From the NCBI GenBank assembly GCA_030829765.1, contig JAUROO010000116.1, positions 1-9,291 of the forward strand: 9,291 nucleotides of DNA, written 5' to 3'. Positions 1 to 5,943 of the stretch are shown in pieces. A program made the position numbers and the translations under genes. The notes under the pieces were generated by a model. That model did not search any database. It worked only from the letters and a program-made list of their open reading frames with translations, and had not been told where the DNA came from. This DNA comes from Miltoncostaeales bacterium. GTDB taxonomy: Bacteria; Actinomycetota; Thermoleophilia; Miltoncostaeales; Miltoncostaeaceae. Numbering within the stretch: position 1 is the first letter of the stretch; each line of letters opens with the position of its first letter.

Positions 1-1
1 C

Positions 2-58
2 GGCGGCCAGATGGTGCGGCTGAAGCAGCCGGGCCGCACCCGGCTCTCCCCGAACTAG
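2..58 (+). CDS. C-terminal end of an unidentified gene (partial)
   Basis: Plus-strand frame 2 is open from the window edge to a TAG at 56-58 and encodes 18 residues ending GRTRLSPN. The other two plus frames fit less well: frame 3 stops early, and frame 1 runs on antisense to the Mur ligase gene. Only the tail is present, so no family can be named. The basic, proline-containing end is ordinary for a cytoplasmic protein. It would end tail-to-tail with the minus-strand Mur ligase gene, both stops lying in one CTAG. The call rests on frame openness and on the convergent-end geometry, so it is tentative. Confidence 0.4.
   Translation, partial: GGQMVRLKQPGRTRLSPN
27..45 (-). terminator. Hairpin after the Mur ligase gene
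   Basis: A perfect 7-bp inverted repeat, AGCCGGG and CCCGGCT, has a 5-nt loop. It lies 9 nt past the minus-strand stop codon. There is no following T-run, so it is not a textbook intrinsic terminator, though GC-rich actinobacteria often have U-less hairpins at gene ends. It also lies inside the last codons of the opposing plus-strand gene. Confidence 0.3.
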
Positions 59-1320
59 GGAACGCCTGCGCGCGCCAGTACGCGCTCGCGCGCATCGGGG
101 GGCAAGGGGAACATCGGGGTCACCAGCACCGACCCACCGGGGGTAGCGTGGCGCAGGCCGGTGTCGATCGCCTCGTCGATGTCGCCCACCACATAATCGG
201 GTCGTGCGATGGCGGCCACGGCAGCCGCCGCGGGGCCGAAGGCCACCAGCACGCGCGCCCGGCGCCGGGCCTCGCGCACCGCGCTCACGAGGGCCTCCTG
301 CGCCGCGGGGTCGGCATGCACCGGTACCCCGCCGGGGGCCGGGTCGCCTCCGATCACCACCACCAGGTCCCCGGGCCCGGCGTCGGCAAGGGCCGCGGCG
401 CCCTTCAGCGGTGTTGCGGCCATGGTGTCGTCGATGATCGCGATGCCCGACGGGGTCATCCGCCGGTCCATCCGGTGGGGAGGCGTTGGCACCGTGCCCA
501 TCGCCCGGGCGACATCCCGGGCGGCGATGCCCAGGGCGAGGGCACCCGCGGCCGCGGCGGCAAGCGACCGGGCCCGGGTACCGACCGCATGCGTCGCGCC
601 GGCCACCTCATCATCGGGCGCGCGCAGGAGGAGGGCGTCGCCGTCGATGAATGCACCGTGTCGGCCAGCGGCGTAGCGGGAGCCCCCGAACCACCATCTG
701 GTGCCGCCCGTCGGACCGATGGCGGTACGCGTGGCGGGGTCATCACACGGCAGCACGAGGGCGTCGCGCGGGCCAAGGTGGGCGACCAGTCGCTGCTTCG
801 CGGTGATGTATGCCGCGATATCCCCATGCAGTTCCACATGGTCCGGGCGTATGCAGGTGACGATGGCCACGTCCGGAGCGACCTTGCCCATGTGGCACAA
901 GTGCGTTGAGGTGAGTTCCGCGATGGTCAGGTCGGCGCCCGCGGGCGGGTCCACAAGGGAGTGATCCGGCCATGCGTTCCCGGAGCGGGCGGTTCCGGAG
1001 ATTGCAGGGGTCCGGCCGGCCTCCCGCGCCAGGTGGGCAAGCGCCCGGCAGGTGGAGGTCTTGCCGGCGGTGCCGGTCACGGCCACGACCGGGCGAGGCA
1101 GGGACTGCAGGACGAGCTCGGCCAGCACCGTGACCGGGACGCCCAGCGCGCGCGCGCGCTCGACGTGCGAGGCGTGCTCGGGCGTCCACTCATCCACGAC
1201 CAGCAGCACGTCCCCGGGCCGGGACTCGCCCCGGTCCACGGTGTAACCCCGGTCCACGAGGATGCATTCGGCGGCTTGGGCGTCCCGGGGTTCGCCCACC
1301 CGTACCACCGCGCGGGCCAC
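55..1320 (-). CDS. MurD-like Mur ligase, divergent substrate sites
   Basis: This 421-residue protein has the three-domain plan of Mur ligases, ATP-dependent enzymes that join an amino acid to a carboxylate, classically in peptidoglycan precursor synthesis. Seen: a Rossmann-like N-terminal part (about 1-75); the P-loop GTAGKTS at 83-89 (MurD usually has GTNGKT); AELTST around E135; DH at 160-161; a lysine in AYITAKQR (K175) matching the carbamylated lysine; PHR at 281-283; and a C-terminal domain to 421. Length and motif order match MurD best. Odd points: the MurD glycine loop near the N terminus is absent, DSKATN is replaced by DDTMAATP, and the C-terminal SPACAS-type motif is TPMFPLPP. The substrate may therefore differ from UDP-MurNAc-Ala and D-Glu. 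Start: GTG at 1320, 7 nt after the recombinase stop, begins directly at the first beta strand. An ATG at 1383 would add 21 residues overlapping the recombinase gene. Neither has a clear ribosome binding site. Confidence 0.75.
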   Translation of the reverse strand: MARAVVRVGEPRDAQAAECILVDRGYTVDRGESRPGDVLLVVDEWTPEHASHVERARALGVPVTVLAELVLQSLPRPVVAVTGTAGKTSTCRALAHLAREAGRTPAISGTARSGNAWPDHSLVDPPAGADLTIAELTSTHLCHMGKVAPDVAIVTCIRPDHVELHGDIAAYITAKQRLVAHLGPRDALVLPCDDPATRTAIGPTGGTRWWFGGSRYAAGRHGAFIDGDALLLRAPDDEVAGATHAVGTRARSLAAAAAGALALGIAARDVARAMGTVPTPPHRMDRRMTPSGIAIIDDTMAATPLKGAAALADAGPGDLVVVIGGDPAPGGVPVHADPAAQEALVSAVREARRRARVLVAFGPAAAAVAAIARPDYVVGDIDEAIDTGLRHATPGGSVLVTPMFPLPPDARERVLARAGVP

Positions 1321-1327
1321 GCGGGGT

Positions 1328-1900
1328 CTAGGCGCCGGGCGGGAGCGGCCGTGCTGCCATAGAGGCGACCACGTCGGAGTCATCCGGCGTGGGCAGGTAC
1401 CGCGCCACGGATGACTGCGGGCGGACGCCCAACTGGGCCTCGATGATCTCGGTGGCGATTCCCTCGCCCGCGATCTCCGCCGCGCAGGCGTATCGCAGGC
1501 CCATTGCGTGGACGCGCCGCTCCAACCCGGCCCGCTCCGCGAGGCGCGGCAGCAGTTCGCGCACGTACGCCTGGCTCAGGGGCTTGCCCCGCAGGGTGGA
1601 GATGAAGGGGCCGTCGTCGGGCATGCCCAGTTCCCTGCGGCGTTCCTGCCAAGCGGCGGCCTCGCGCGCCGCCATGTCGTCCAGGCCCACCGTGCGGTCG
1701 GCAACCGTGGCCCGCCGGCCATCGACGTCGATGTCGCGGGCAGTCAGGGACAGCGCCTCACCGGGGCGCAGCCCTGCTCGCCACAGCAGGGCAATCAGGG
1801 CCCTGTTGCGGCGACCCGTGCTCGTCCGATCGGACGAGGTCTCGAGCAGGGACAGCGCCTCGGATGCCGAGACAGGGGGACTCTGGATGGTGATTGCCAT
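1328..1900 (-). CDS. Short tyrosine recombinase/integrase-like protein
   Basis: This 190-residue protein resembles only the catalytic domain of tyrosine recombinases (integrases); the SAM-like core-binding N-terminal domain is missing, as in FimB/FimE-sized enzymes. Seen: RRNRALIALLWRAGLRPGEAL at 30-50 with the first catalytic arginine R45; LRGKPLS at 103-109; GLRYACA at 134-140 with the second arginine R136; QLGV at 156-159; and the tyrosine nucleophile Y168 in ARYLP. The usual HxLRH is M133-G-L-R-Y137, with a histidine only at 131. The usual LGH/W is LGV, and no GKG-type beta-hairpin lysine is evident. It may be an impaired recombinase or one with another DNA-binding role. The ATG at 1900 has GGAG 4 nt upstream. 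The Mur ligase gene follows within 7 nt or overlaps, suggesting cotranscription. No paired inverted repeats that would be a switch substrate are obvious nearby. Confidence 0.7.
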   Translation of the reverse strand: MAITIQSPPVSASEALSLLETSSDRTSTGRRNRALIALLWRAGLRPGEALSLTARDIDVDGRRATVADRTVGLDDMAAREAAAWQERRRELGMPDDGPFISTLRGKPLSQAYVRELLPRLAERAGLERRVHAMGLRYACAAEIAGEGIATEIIEAQLGVRPQSSVARYLPTPDDSDVVASMAARPLPPGA

Positions 1901-1965
1901 GAAACTCCGACTTCTCCGGGATGGTCATGCTGACGGGGACCCGGGCATGCAAGCACGCTGGAGGT

Positions 1966-1987
1966 CGGATCGCAGGAAAGCGGTCCG
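1966..1987 (-). terminator. Weak hairpin between hdeD-like and recombinase genes
   Basis: CGGATCGC and GCGGTCCG form an 8-bp stem with one mismatch and a 6-nt loop. It lies about 60 nt past the stop of the HdeD-like gene and upstream of the recombinase gene. There is no T-run. It could end HdeD transcription or be chance in GC-rich DNA. Nothing else stands out in the 148 bases from 1901 to 2048, except the GGAG ribosome binding site next to the recombinase ATG. Confidence 0.2.
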
Positions 1988-2048
1988 CGCGCAGCCCCAC
2001 CCGTGCCCCCCGCGTGCGACGCCGGAGGAACGGATGGGGCCGCGTCGG

Positions 2049-2603
2049 CTAGTTGCGGAGCGCGCCCTTCATTGCCGATGACATGAGGATCAGCCCGATG
2101 CCATCGAAGATGAACTGGATACCCACCAGAAGACCGATGGCCCACGCGGCCGACGAGGGCCAGTCCGCGGCGATCAGGATGCCCAGGATTATGGCCAGGA
2201 TACCGCCGAGGGCGAGGAGCCAGCGACTGCCATCGCCGCCCGTGTCGCCGATGGCCGCCACCACGCGCACGATGCCCATCACGATGAAGACGATGGCGAT
2301 GACGGCGGTGAGGCCGATGGTCGATTCCACCGGGTTGAACAGGATCCACAGGCCGCCGATGAGGAGCAGCACCGACAGGATGACCCCGGTGATCTTCCAG
2401 CCCGTGGTTGTCTCGCTGCCGATGGCCGCGAACAGCCAGGTGACGGCCAGCACGATCACCAGGATGCCGACGAGAATGGCGATGCTGACCGATGCCACGG
2501 CCGGCACCGCGATCGCGATGATGCCGATGATGAGGGCGAGGATGCCGGCCCACATCAAGCTGTTGCTCGACTGCCGGAGCGCCTGCGCGGAGTCCGTACC
2601 CAT
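2049..2603 (-). CDS. HdeD family (DUF308) membrane protein
   Basis: This is a 184-residue, very hydrophobic protein with about six membrane segments (roughly 16-36, 39-61, 70-88, 93-117, 127-146 and 151-175) and short polar loops. Length, the threefold two-helix pattern, and motifs such as LIGGLWILFNP (81-91) and GGILAIILGILI (133-144) fit the HdeD/DUF308 family. In E. coli HdeD is linked to acid resistance at high cell density; elsewhere the role is poorly defined, so acid resistance is not claimed here. The ATG at 2603 is backed by a purine-rich AAGGAAGGAA ending 8 nt upstream. It lies 66 nt after nei on the same strand, so it may be read from the upstream operon or from its own promoter. 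The leader can fold so that the ribosome binding site is paired (see 2609-2666). Confidence 0.85.
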   Translation of the reverse strand: MGTDSAQALRQSSNSLMWAGILALIIGIIAIAVPAVASVSIAILVGILVIVLAVTWLFAAIGSETTTGWKITGVILSVLLLIGGLWILFNPVESTIGLTAVIAIVFIVMGIVRVVAAIGDTGGDGSRWLLALGGILAIILGILIAADWPSSAAWAIGLLVGIQFIFDGIGLILMSSAMKGALRN

Positions 2604-2608
2604 GGACT

Positions 2609-2666
2609 GGATTCCTTCCTTCGGGGATTCGTCTGCGTCATCTTCGCAGCGGGGAAGGGGGAATCC
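2609..2666 (-). promoter_or_regulatory. Possible RBS-sequestering leader structure of hdeD-like gene
   Basis: Read on the minus strand, GGATTCC just after the nei stop can pair with GGAATCC just before the HdeD-like start. After a 3-nt bulge, TTCC pairs with the adjacent GGAA, giving about 11 bp. The paired 3' arm contains the purine-rich ribosome binding site. The loop holds a second perfect stem, CTGCG and CGCAG, around a 7-nt loop. This could hold the start site closed or simply be the nei terminator. Folding was done by eye, without energies. Confidence 0.35.
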
Positions 2667-2669
2667 TGC

Positions 2670-3458
2670 TCACGACTGGCAGGTGGGGCAGGCCCACGCC
2701 CTGCGGCCATCCATCTGCCAGTCCCGCACCGGCCCGCCGCACCTGCGGCACGTGCTCTGGCGGTACACGTACGTTCGCTCTCCCCGCGGGATGCGTGAGC
2801 GCGGCATACCGGCATCCTCCGCGCTCACCGTGATGATGCGTCCGGCGCGCACTCCGTCCTGCAGCATGCGCGTGAGCGTGCCCCACAGGGCGTCGAACTC
2901 GGCCGGCGTCACCTCCCGGCCCGGCCGTTCCGGATGGATGCCCTGCACCAGCAGGGCCTCCGCCCGGTACACGTTCCCCACGCCGGCGAGCACGGACTGG
3001 TCCATCACCAGGGCGCCGATGGGCCGCGTGCTGCGGCTGATGCGGTTCCAGGCGCGCTCGGGATCGGCATCCGCGCGCAGGGGATCAGGCCCGAGCCGGG
3101 CGAGCAGCGCCTCGACCTCGGGTGGATCCATCAACTCGCAGGCCGTCGGCCCGCGCAGGTCAATGGTTCCGTCCGGGCCGCTGAGGCGCAGGCGTATCGC
3201 GCCCCGCGGCTCGGGCGGGGCGCCGCGGTGGGTGAGGAACCGCCCGAACAGCCCGAGGTGAACGTGCAGCGTCAGGTCGTCCGGGAACCTGTAGAGGAGG
3301 TGCTTGCCGTGGGCGTCGACGCGCTGCAGAACCTGCCCGTCGATTTCACGTGCCCCGTCGGTGAACCGGCCCTGCGGCGACTCCGCGCTGACCGCCGCAC
3401 CACCGAGCAGCTCGGCATGCTTGCGCGCTGCGCGATGGATGGTGTGGCCCTCGGGCAT
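2670..3458 (-). CDS. nei: DNA glycosylase/AP lyase, Fpg/Nei family (Nei1-like)
   Basis: This 262-residue base-excision repair enzyme removes oxidised bases and cuts the abasic site through a Schiff base. The N terminus MPEGHTIHR carries the catalytic proline (P2, first after Met removal) and E3. K52 in AHGKHLL is the conserved beta-domain lysine. The helix-two-turn-helix region spans about 144-175 with AGVGNVYRAE around N162. A C-terminal zinc finger has C237, C240, C257 and C260, with the substrate-binding arginine near R252/R253. MPEGHT, SPQGRF, LRGPT and RPIGAL-MDQ match the actinobacterial Nei1 (endonuclease VIII) type rather than Fpg/MutM, so oxidised pyrimidines are the likely main substrates. 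Length and domains are complete. It starts 3 nt after the stop of the secreted hydrolase gene with only a weak ribosome binding site, suggesting translational coupling. Confidence 0.93.
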   Translation of the reverse strand: MPEGHTIHRAARKHAELLGGAAVSAESPQGRFTDGAREIDGQVLQRVDAHGKHLLYRFPDDLTLHVHLGLFGRFLTHRGAPPEPRGAIRLRLSGPDGTIDLRGPTACELMDPPEVEALLARLGPDPLRADADPERAWNRISRSTRPIGALVMDQSVLAGVGNVYRAEALLVQGIHPERPGREVTPAEFDALWGTLTRMLQDGVRAGRIITVSAEDAGMPRSRIPRGERTYVYRQSTCRRCGGPVRDWQMDGRRAWACPTCQS

Positions 3459-3461
3459 GGA

Positions 3462-4598
3462 TCAGCCCCGCGCGGCGGCCCGGGCCACCTCGGCGCCGAT
3501 CGCGCGGGCATCCGACAGGCTGGCCCGGCCGTCCCGCTGCGTCAGGACCACCATGATCACCGGGCCCGATCGCGTGTAGGCGATGCCCGAACCGTGCTGC
3601 TCGCCCTCCCGCCAGCCGTTCTTGCCCGCGATGGGAGTGCCCCGGGGCAGGCCCGCCGAGAACAGGCTGGCATTCGCGCCCACCTGCTCCGAGGTGAGCA
3701 TGAGGCCGAGCAGCATCCGGGCACGAAGGGGATCGATGCCGGTCTGGCGGGTACCGGCCCGCGTCGGAACCGCCGCGGCGTGCAGCGAGAACAGCATGCG
3801 TGCCATGTCGCGTGCGGTGGTGTGCCGTGTTGACCACACCGGGGTGGCCGAGACGCCCCCGGCGGGCAGGCGCGGCTGCAGCTCGTCCTCGGTGAGGTAG
3901 CAGCCCGGGTAGGTGCTCTGATGCGCCCCGAGGCGCCGGAGCCCATCGGCCGCCGCGGCGTCCGGACCACTGCCGCAGCCGGAGCCCACGGCGTCGACCA
4001 GGCGATTGGCGGCGTGGTCATCGCTGCGGCGCAGTACTGCCACCAGGTCCGGCCATGCGGCGTGCAGCCATGGCCGCGACCCCATCCGCATGACCGCCCC
4101 CGCGGCGAGCGGGAGCTTGACCAGGCTCGCGGCGGGGAACTGCGCGTCCGCGTTCCACGAGGCCACGCGTCCCGTGCGCACGTACTGCACCCAGATCGCC
4201 GTGGTCCCCCCGTGGCGCGCCGCGATGCGCGCCAGCTGGCGGTCCAGCGATGGAAGACGGCGGCGTCCGGGCACCGCGACTGCTGCCGATGCGGGCAGCA
4301 GGAAGGCGCCGGCGGATCGCCGCACGGCCGCCCTGCTGCCGTCGGCACGGCGCATCACCACCGACACGCCCCGCGGTCCGACGGGGCCCGACACCCGCGC
4401 GCGCGCGATGCCCCGGAGGGCGTCCACGCGCCGGGTCACCCCGCGGCTGGAGACGGTGGCGGTGCGCGCCGCCACGGGTCCGCGGGCGACGACCTCGCCG
4501 AAGAACGCCTCCCCGGAAACGGGCCGCAGTGGCAGGGCGCCCCCATGTGCGGTACCCGCGGTCACCGCCACGAGCCCGACGACGGCGATGGCCCTCAT
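3462..4598 (-). CDS. Secreted class A beta-lactamase-like serine hydrolase
   Basis: This is a 378-residue protein with an N-terminal signal peptide (MRAIAVVGLVAVTAGTAHG, cleavage near 19-21). Residues 25-110 form an Ala/Val/Arg-rich region without a recognised domain, followed by a beta-lactamase-fold domain (about 115-378). Seen: nucleophile motif S158-L-V-K161; RSDDHAANRL with S192-D-D in place of SDN; TTARDMARML (260-269); and K326-N-G in place of KTG. C208 and C233 could form a disulfide. These features fit the beta-lactamase2 type of class A-related hydrolases. The spacing from SLVK to SDD (34 residues) is shorter than in true class A enzymes (about 60), so drug hydrolysis cannot be assumed; a peptidase or cell-wall role is equally possible. 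The ATG at 4598 shares one base with the ctaG stop (TGATG). The same frame stays open upstream through ctaG to 5663, but only this part is protein-like. Confidence 0.85.
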   Translation of the reverse strand: MRAIAVVGLVAVTAGTAHGGALPLRPVSGEAFFGEVVARGPVAARTATVSSRGVTRRVDALRGIARARVSGPVGPRGVSVVMRRADGSRAAVRRSAGAFLLPASAAVAVPGRRRLPSLDRQLARIAARHGGTTAIWVQYVRTGRVASWNADAQFPAASLVKLPLAAGAVMRMGSRPWLHAAWPDLVAVLRRSDDHAANRLVDAVGSGCGSGPDAAAADGLRRLGAHQSTYPGCYLTEDELQPRLPAGGVSATPVWSTRHTTARDMARMLFSLHAAAVPTRAGTRQTGIDPLRARMLLGLMLTSEQVGANASLFSAGLPRGTPIAGKNGWREGEQHGSGIAYTRSGPVIMVVLTQRDGRASLSDARAIGAEVARAAARG

Positions 4599-5614
4599 CA
4601 GTCGAGGCCGGTCCGGGTGCGCAGGGGCACCCCCGCCTGCGCGGCCAGCTCGGGCAGGGCCCCATCGAAGGTGGCGCGGTGGACCTCGTCCTCCGGGATC
4701 CCGGCCTCGATCAGCCGCTGCTCCAGCCCCCGCTCGGACGCGTGGCGGAAGAACAGGATGGCAATGGCCCCGAACGTAATGGCGCAGTGGGCAAGGATCA
4801 TCACCGTCCCGGCGTTCGCCTGGTCCTGCAGTGCCGAGAACCCGAACGCGGCGGCTCCCGCCTCGTGGGAGTCGTAGAACGGAGTGCCCGAGAACCAGTA
4901 GACGTTGGCGATCGCGACCCCTGCGAACCACACGCCGATCATGTACGCGCACTTGGCACCGGTGCGGAACCATGCGGGCGGGTCGACGATCCGGTCCGTG
5001 ACCGGCGCGAGCAGGATGATGCCGCCCACGAATACGGCCACCTGCTGCAGCACCCACACCCACGGGCGGTACAGCACCTCGTGATGCAGGTCGGGGATGA
5101 GCCATGCGATGGTCGATCCGAGCCACAGGAGGAACGCAACCGCGGGGTGCAGGATGATGGCCAGCACCGGGCGTCGGCGGCGCGTGCCGCGTGCGGCCCG
5201 CGGCACCGCCAGCAGCACCAGGAGCGCGGCGAGCGCACCGATGAGGACGTGCTGCACCATGTGAGCGGAGAGCAGGCCGCCCTGGGCGATCACCGCGAGC
5301 GGCGAGCACAGCGACACCGCCAGGACGAGCAGCCCGGCCCACAGGTACATGCTGCGCTGGGCGCTGTCGCCAGGCGAGCGCTGCCAGGCGGGGGAGAGGC
5401 GGATGGCGATGCCGAGCCCCGCCACGAGCGCCAGCAGCAGGCCGGGCAGCACCCACAGGCTCCACCAGTCCTCGGCCTGCACCCTCGCGAGGGCGCCCTC
5501 GTACCCGCCCCAGAACTCCGAGGCGCCCTGGCTCATGCCGGCGACGACGACGGAGAGGGCCATGATTGCGCCGCCCGCAAGGGCGATGAGGATCCAGCGC
5601 GCTCGGCTCACCAC
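4598..5614 (-). CDS. ctaG: Cytochrome c oxidase assembly protein, CtaG (caa3) family
   Basis: This 338-residue integral membrane protein has about eight hydrophobic segments (near 7-25, 54-72, 89-110, 114-137, 150-172, 187-205, 221-240 and 268-289) and a charged C-terminal tail. The CtaG_caa3 signature is clear: H118-M-V-Q-H122 in the fourth segment, WLIPDLHHEVLY (171-182), LLAPVTD (201-207), and the D264-Q265 pair before the last segment. The family helps assemble heme-copper oxidase, probably delivering copper to the CuB site in the membrane; histidines 118 and 122 are plausible metal ligands. The start is GTG at 5614 (a second GTG follows at 5611). No ribosome binding site is seen, but TACCGT on the minus strand lies 5-8 nt upstream, so the message may be leaderless. 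It is first in the cluster ctaG - serine hydrolase - nei. No cytochrome oxidase genes lie in the window. Confidence 0.9.
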   Translation of the reverse strand: MVSRARWILIALAGGAIMALSVVVAGMSQGASEFWGGYEGALARVQAEDWWSLWVLPGLLLALVAGLGIAIRLSPAWQRSPGDSAQRSMYLWAGLLVLAVSLCSPLAVIAQGGLLSAHMVQHVLIGALAALLVLLAVPRAARGTRRRRPVLAIILHPAVAFLLWLGSTIAWLIPDLHHEVLYRPWVWVLQQVAVFVGGIILLAPVTDRIVDPPAWFRTGAKCAYMIGVWFAGVAIANVYWFSGTPFYDSHEAGAAAFGFSALQDQANAGTVMILAHCAITFGAIAILFFRHASERGLEQRLIEAGIPEDEVHRATFDGALPELAAQAGVPLRTRTGLD

Positions 5615-5619
5615 CGGGG

Positions 5620-5625
5620 ACGGTA
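5620..5625 (-). promoter_or_regulatory. Candidate -10 box for ctaG
   Basis: Minus-strand TACCGT (TANNNT type) lies 5 nt before the GTG at 5614 and 8 nt before the next GTG at 5611. This fits a leaderless start. No clear -35 is seen, and the call rests on spacing alone. Confidence 0.35.
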
Positions 5626-5639
5626 TCGCGCCGGGCGCG

Positions 5640-5645
5640 TATGGT
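5640..5645 (+). promoter_or_regulatory. Candidate -10 box for the S4 protein gene
   Basis: TATGGT is followed by 7 nt and then the ATG at 5653, the spacing expected when transcription starts at the start codon. It explains why the earlier in-frame ATG at 5641, which lies inside the box, is probably not used. The matching -35 position would fall on or next to the ctaG -10 box. Confidence 0.45.
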
Positions 5646-5652
5646 CCCCCAC

Positions 5653-5871
5653 ATGCGTGACATCCCTATCCGCGGCGAGATGATCCGGCTCGGCCAGTTG
5701 CTGAAGCTCGCCGGCCTCGCCGGCGGAGGCGGTGATGTGAAGGCACTTCTCTCCGAGGGCGTGACGGTGAATGGCGAGGCTGAGGACCGCCGCGGGCGCC
5801 AGTTGCGGCAGGGGGACGTGGTCGTCGCAGCGGGTGAGCAGATCCGCGTGCACGCCGGCGACGGCGCCTAA
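5653..5871 (+). CDS. Small S4-domain RNA-binding protein (YbcJ/YaaA type)
   Basis: This 72-residue protein is made almost entirely of one S4 RNA-binding domain. Seen: IRLGQLLKLAGLAGGGGDVK (11-30), EGVTVNGEAEDRRGRQLRQGD (35-55) and a short basic/acidic tail. The GLAGGGG-VK...VNGE-E-RRGRQL pattern is that of the stand-alone YbcJ/YaaA-like S4 proteins, which bind structured RNA; their exact targets are little known. The ATG at 5653 was chosen over the in-frame ATG at 5641, because conserved sequence begins after 5653 and a -10-like box covers 5640-5645. It is divergent from ctaG with 38 bp between starts and is followed by a 72-bp gap before the aldo/keto reductase-like gene. Confidence 0.88.
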   Translation: MRDIPIRGEMIRLGQLLKLAGLAGGGGDVKALLSEGVTVNGEAEDRRGRQLRQGDVVVAAGEQIRVHAGDGA

Positions 5872-5890
5872 CCGGGTCGTCACGCACCCG

Positions 5891-5924
5891 CTGGTGGGAC
5901 GATCGGCCCGACCAGCCCGACCAG
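5891..5924 (+). repeat. Short tandem and inverted repeat before the AKR-like gene
   Basis: CCCGACCAG occurs twice in direct tandem (5907-5915 and 5916-5924). CTGGTGGG (5891-5898) is its imperfect inverse, so either copy could form a hairpin. It sits just upstream of the -10-like CACAAT, a position suited to an operator or to the end of the S4 transcript. No T-run follows. Confidence 0.3.
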
Positions 5925-5931
5925 TCGGTGC

Positions 5932-5937
5932 CACAAT
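5932..5937 (+). promoter_or_regulatory. Candidate -10 box for the AKR-like gene
   Basis: CACAAT matches four of six bases of TATAAT and lies 6 nt before the ATG at 5944. No ribosome binding site is visible in between, so a leaderless message is possible. Confidence 0.3.
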
Positions 5938-5943
5938 CGGGGC

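Noticed and set aside
1328..2048. Invertible promoter switch driven by the short recombinase
   Set aside because: No matching inverted repeats flanking a plausible promoter were found by eye in or near the gene.
2053..3261. 402-codon plus-strand open frame across hdeD-like and nei genes
   Set aside because: Met/Arg/Ser-rich shadow that crosses two unrelated real genes and their intergenic gap.
5641..5652. Earlier ATG for the S4 protein
   Set aside because: It lies inside a -10-like TATGGT box, and the four extra residues do not match the family; the ATG at 5653 fits better.
4599..5663. Upstream two-fifths of a 733-codon open frame continuous with the serine hydrolase, as a fusion protein
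   Set aside because: This part is an Arg/Gly/Pro-rich out-of-frame reading of ctaG. The hydrolase signal peptide begins at 4598, so the open frame is a GC-content shadow.
4250..5683. 477-codon plus-strand open frame antisense to ctaG and the hydrolase
   Set aside because: Low-complexity Arg/Gly/His/Gln composition with no domain; ctaG on the other strand has clear family motifs.
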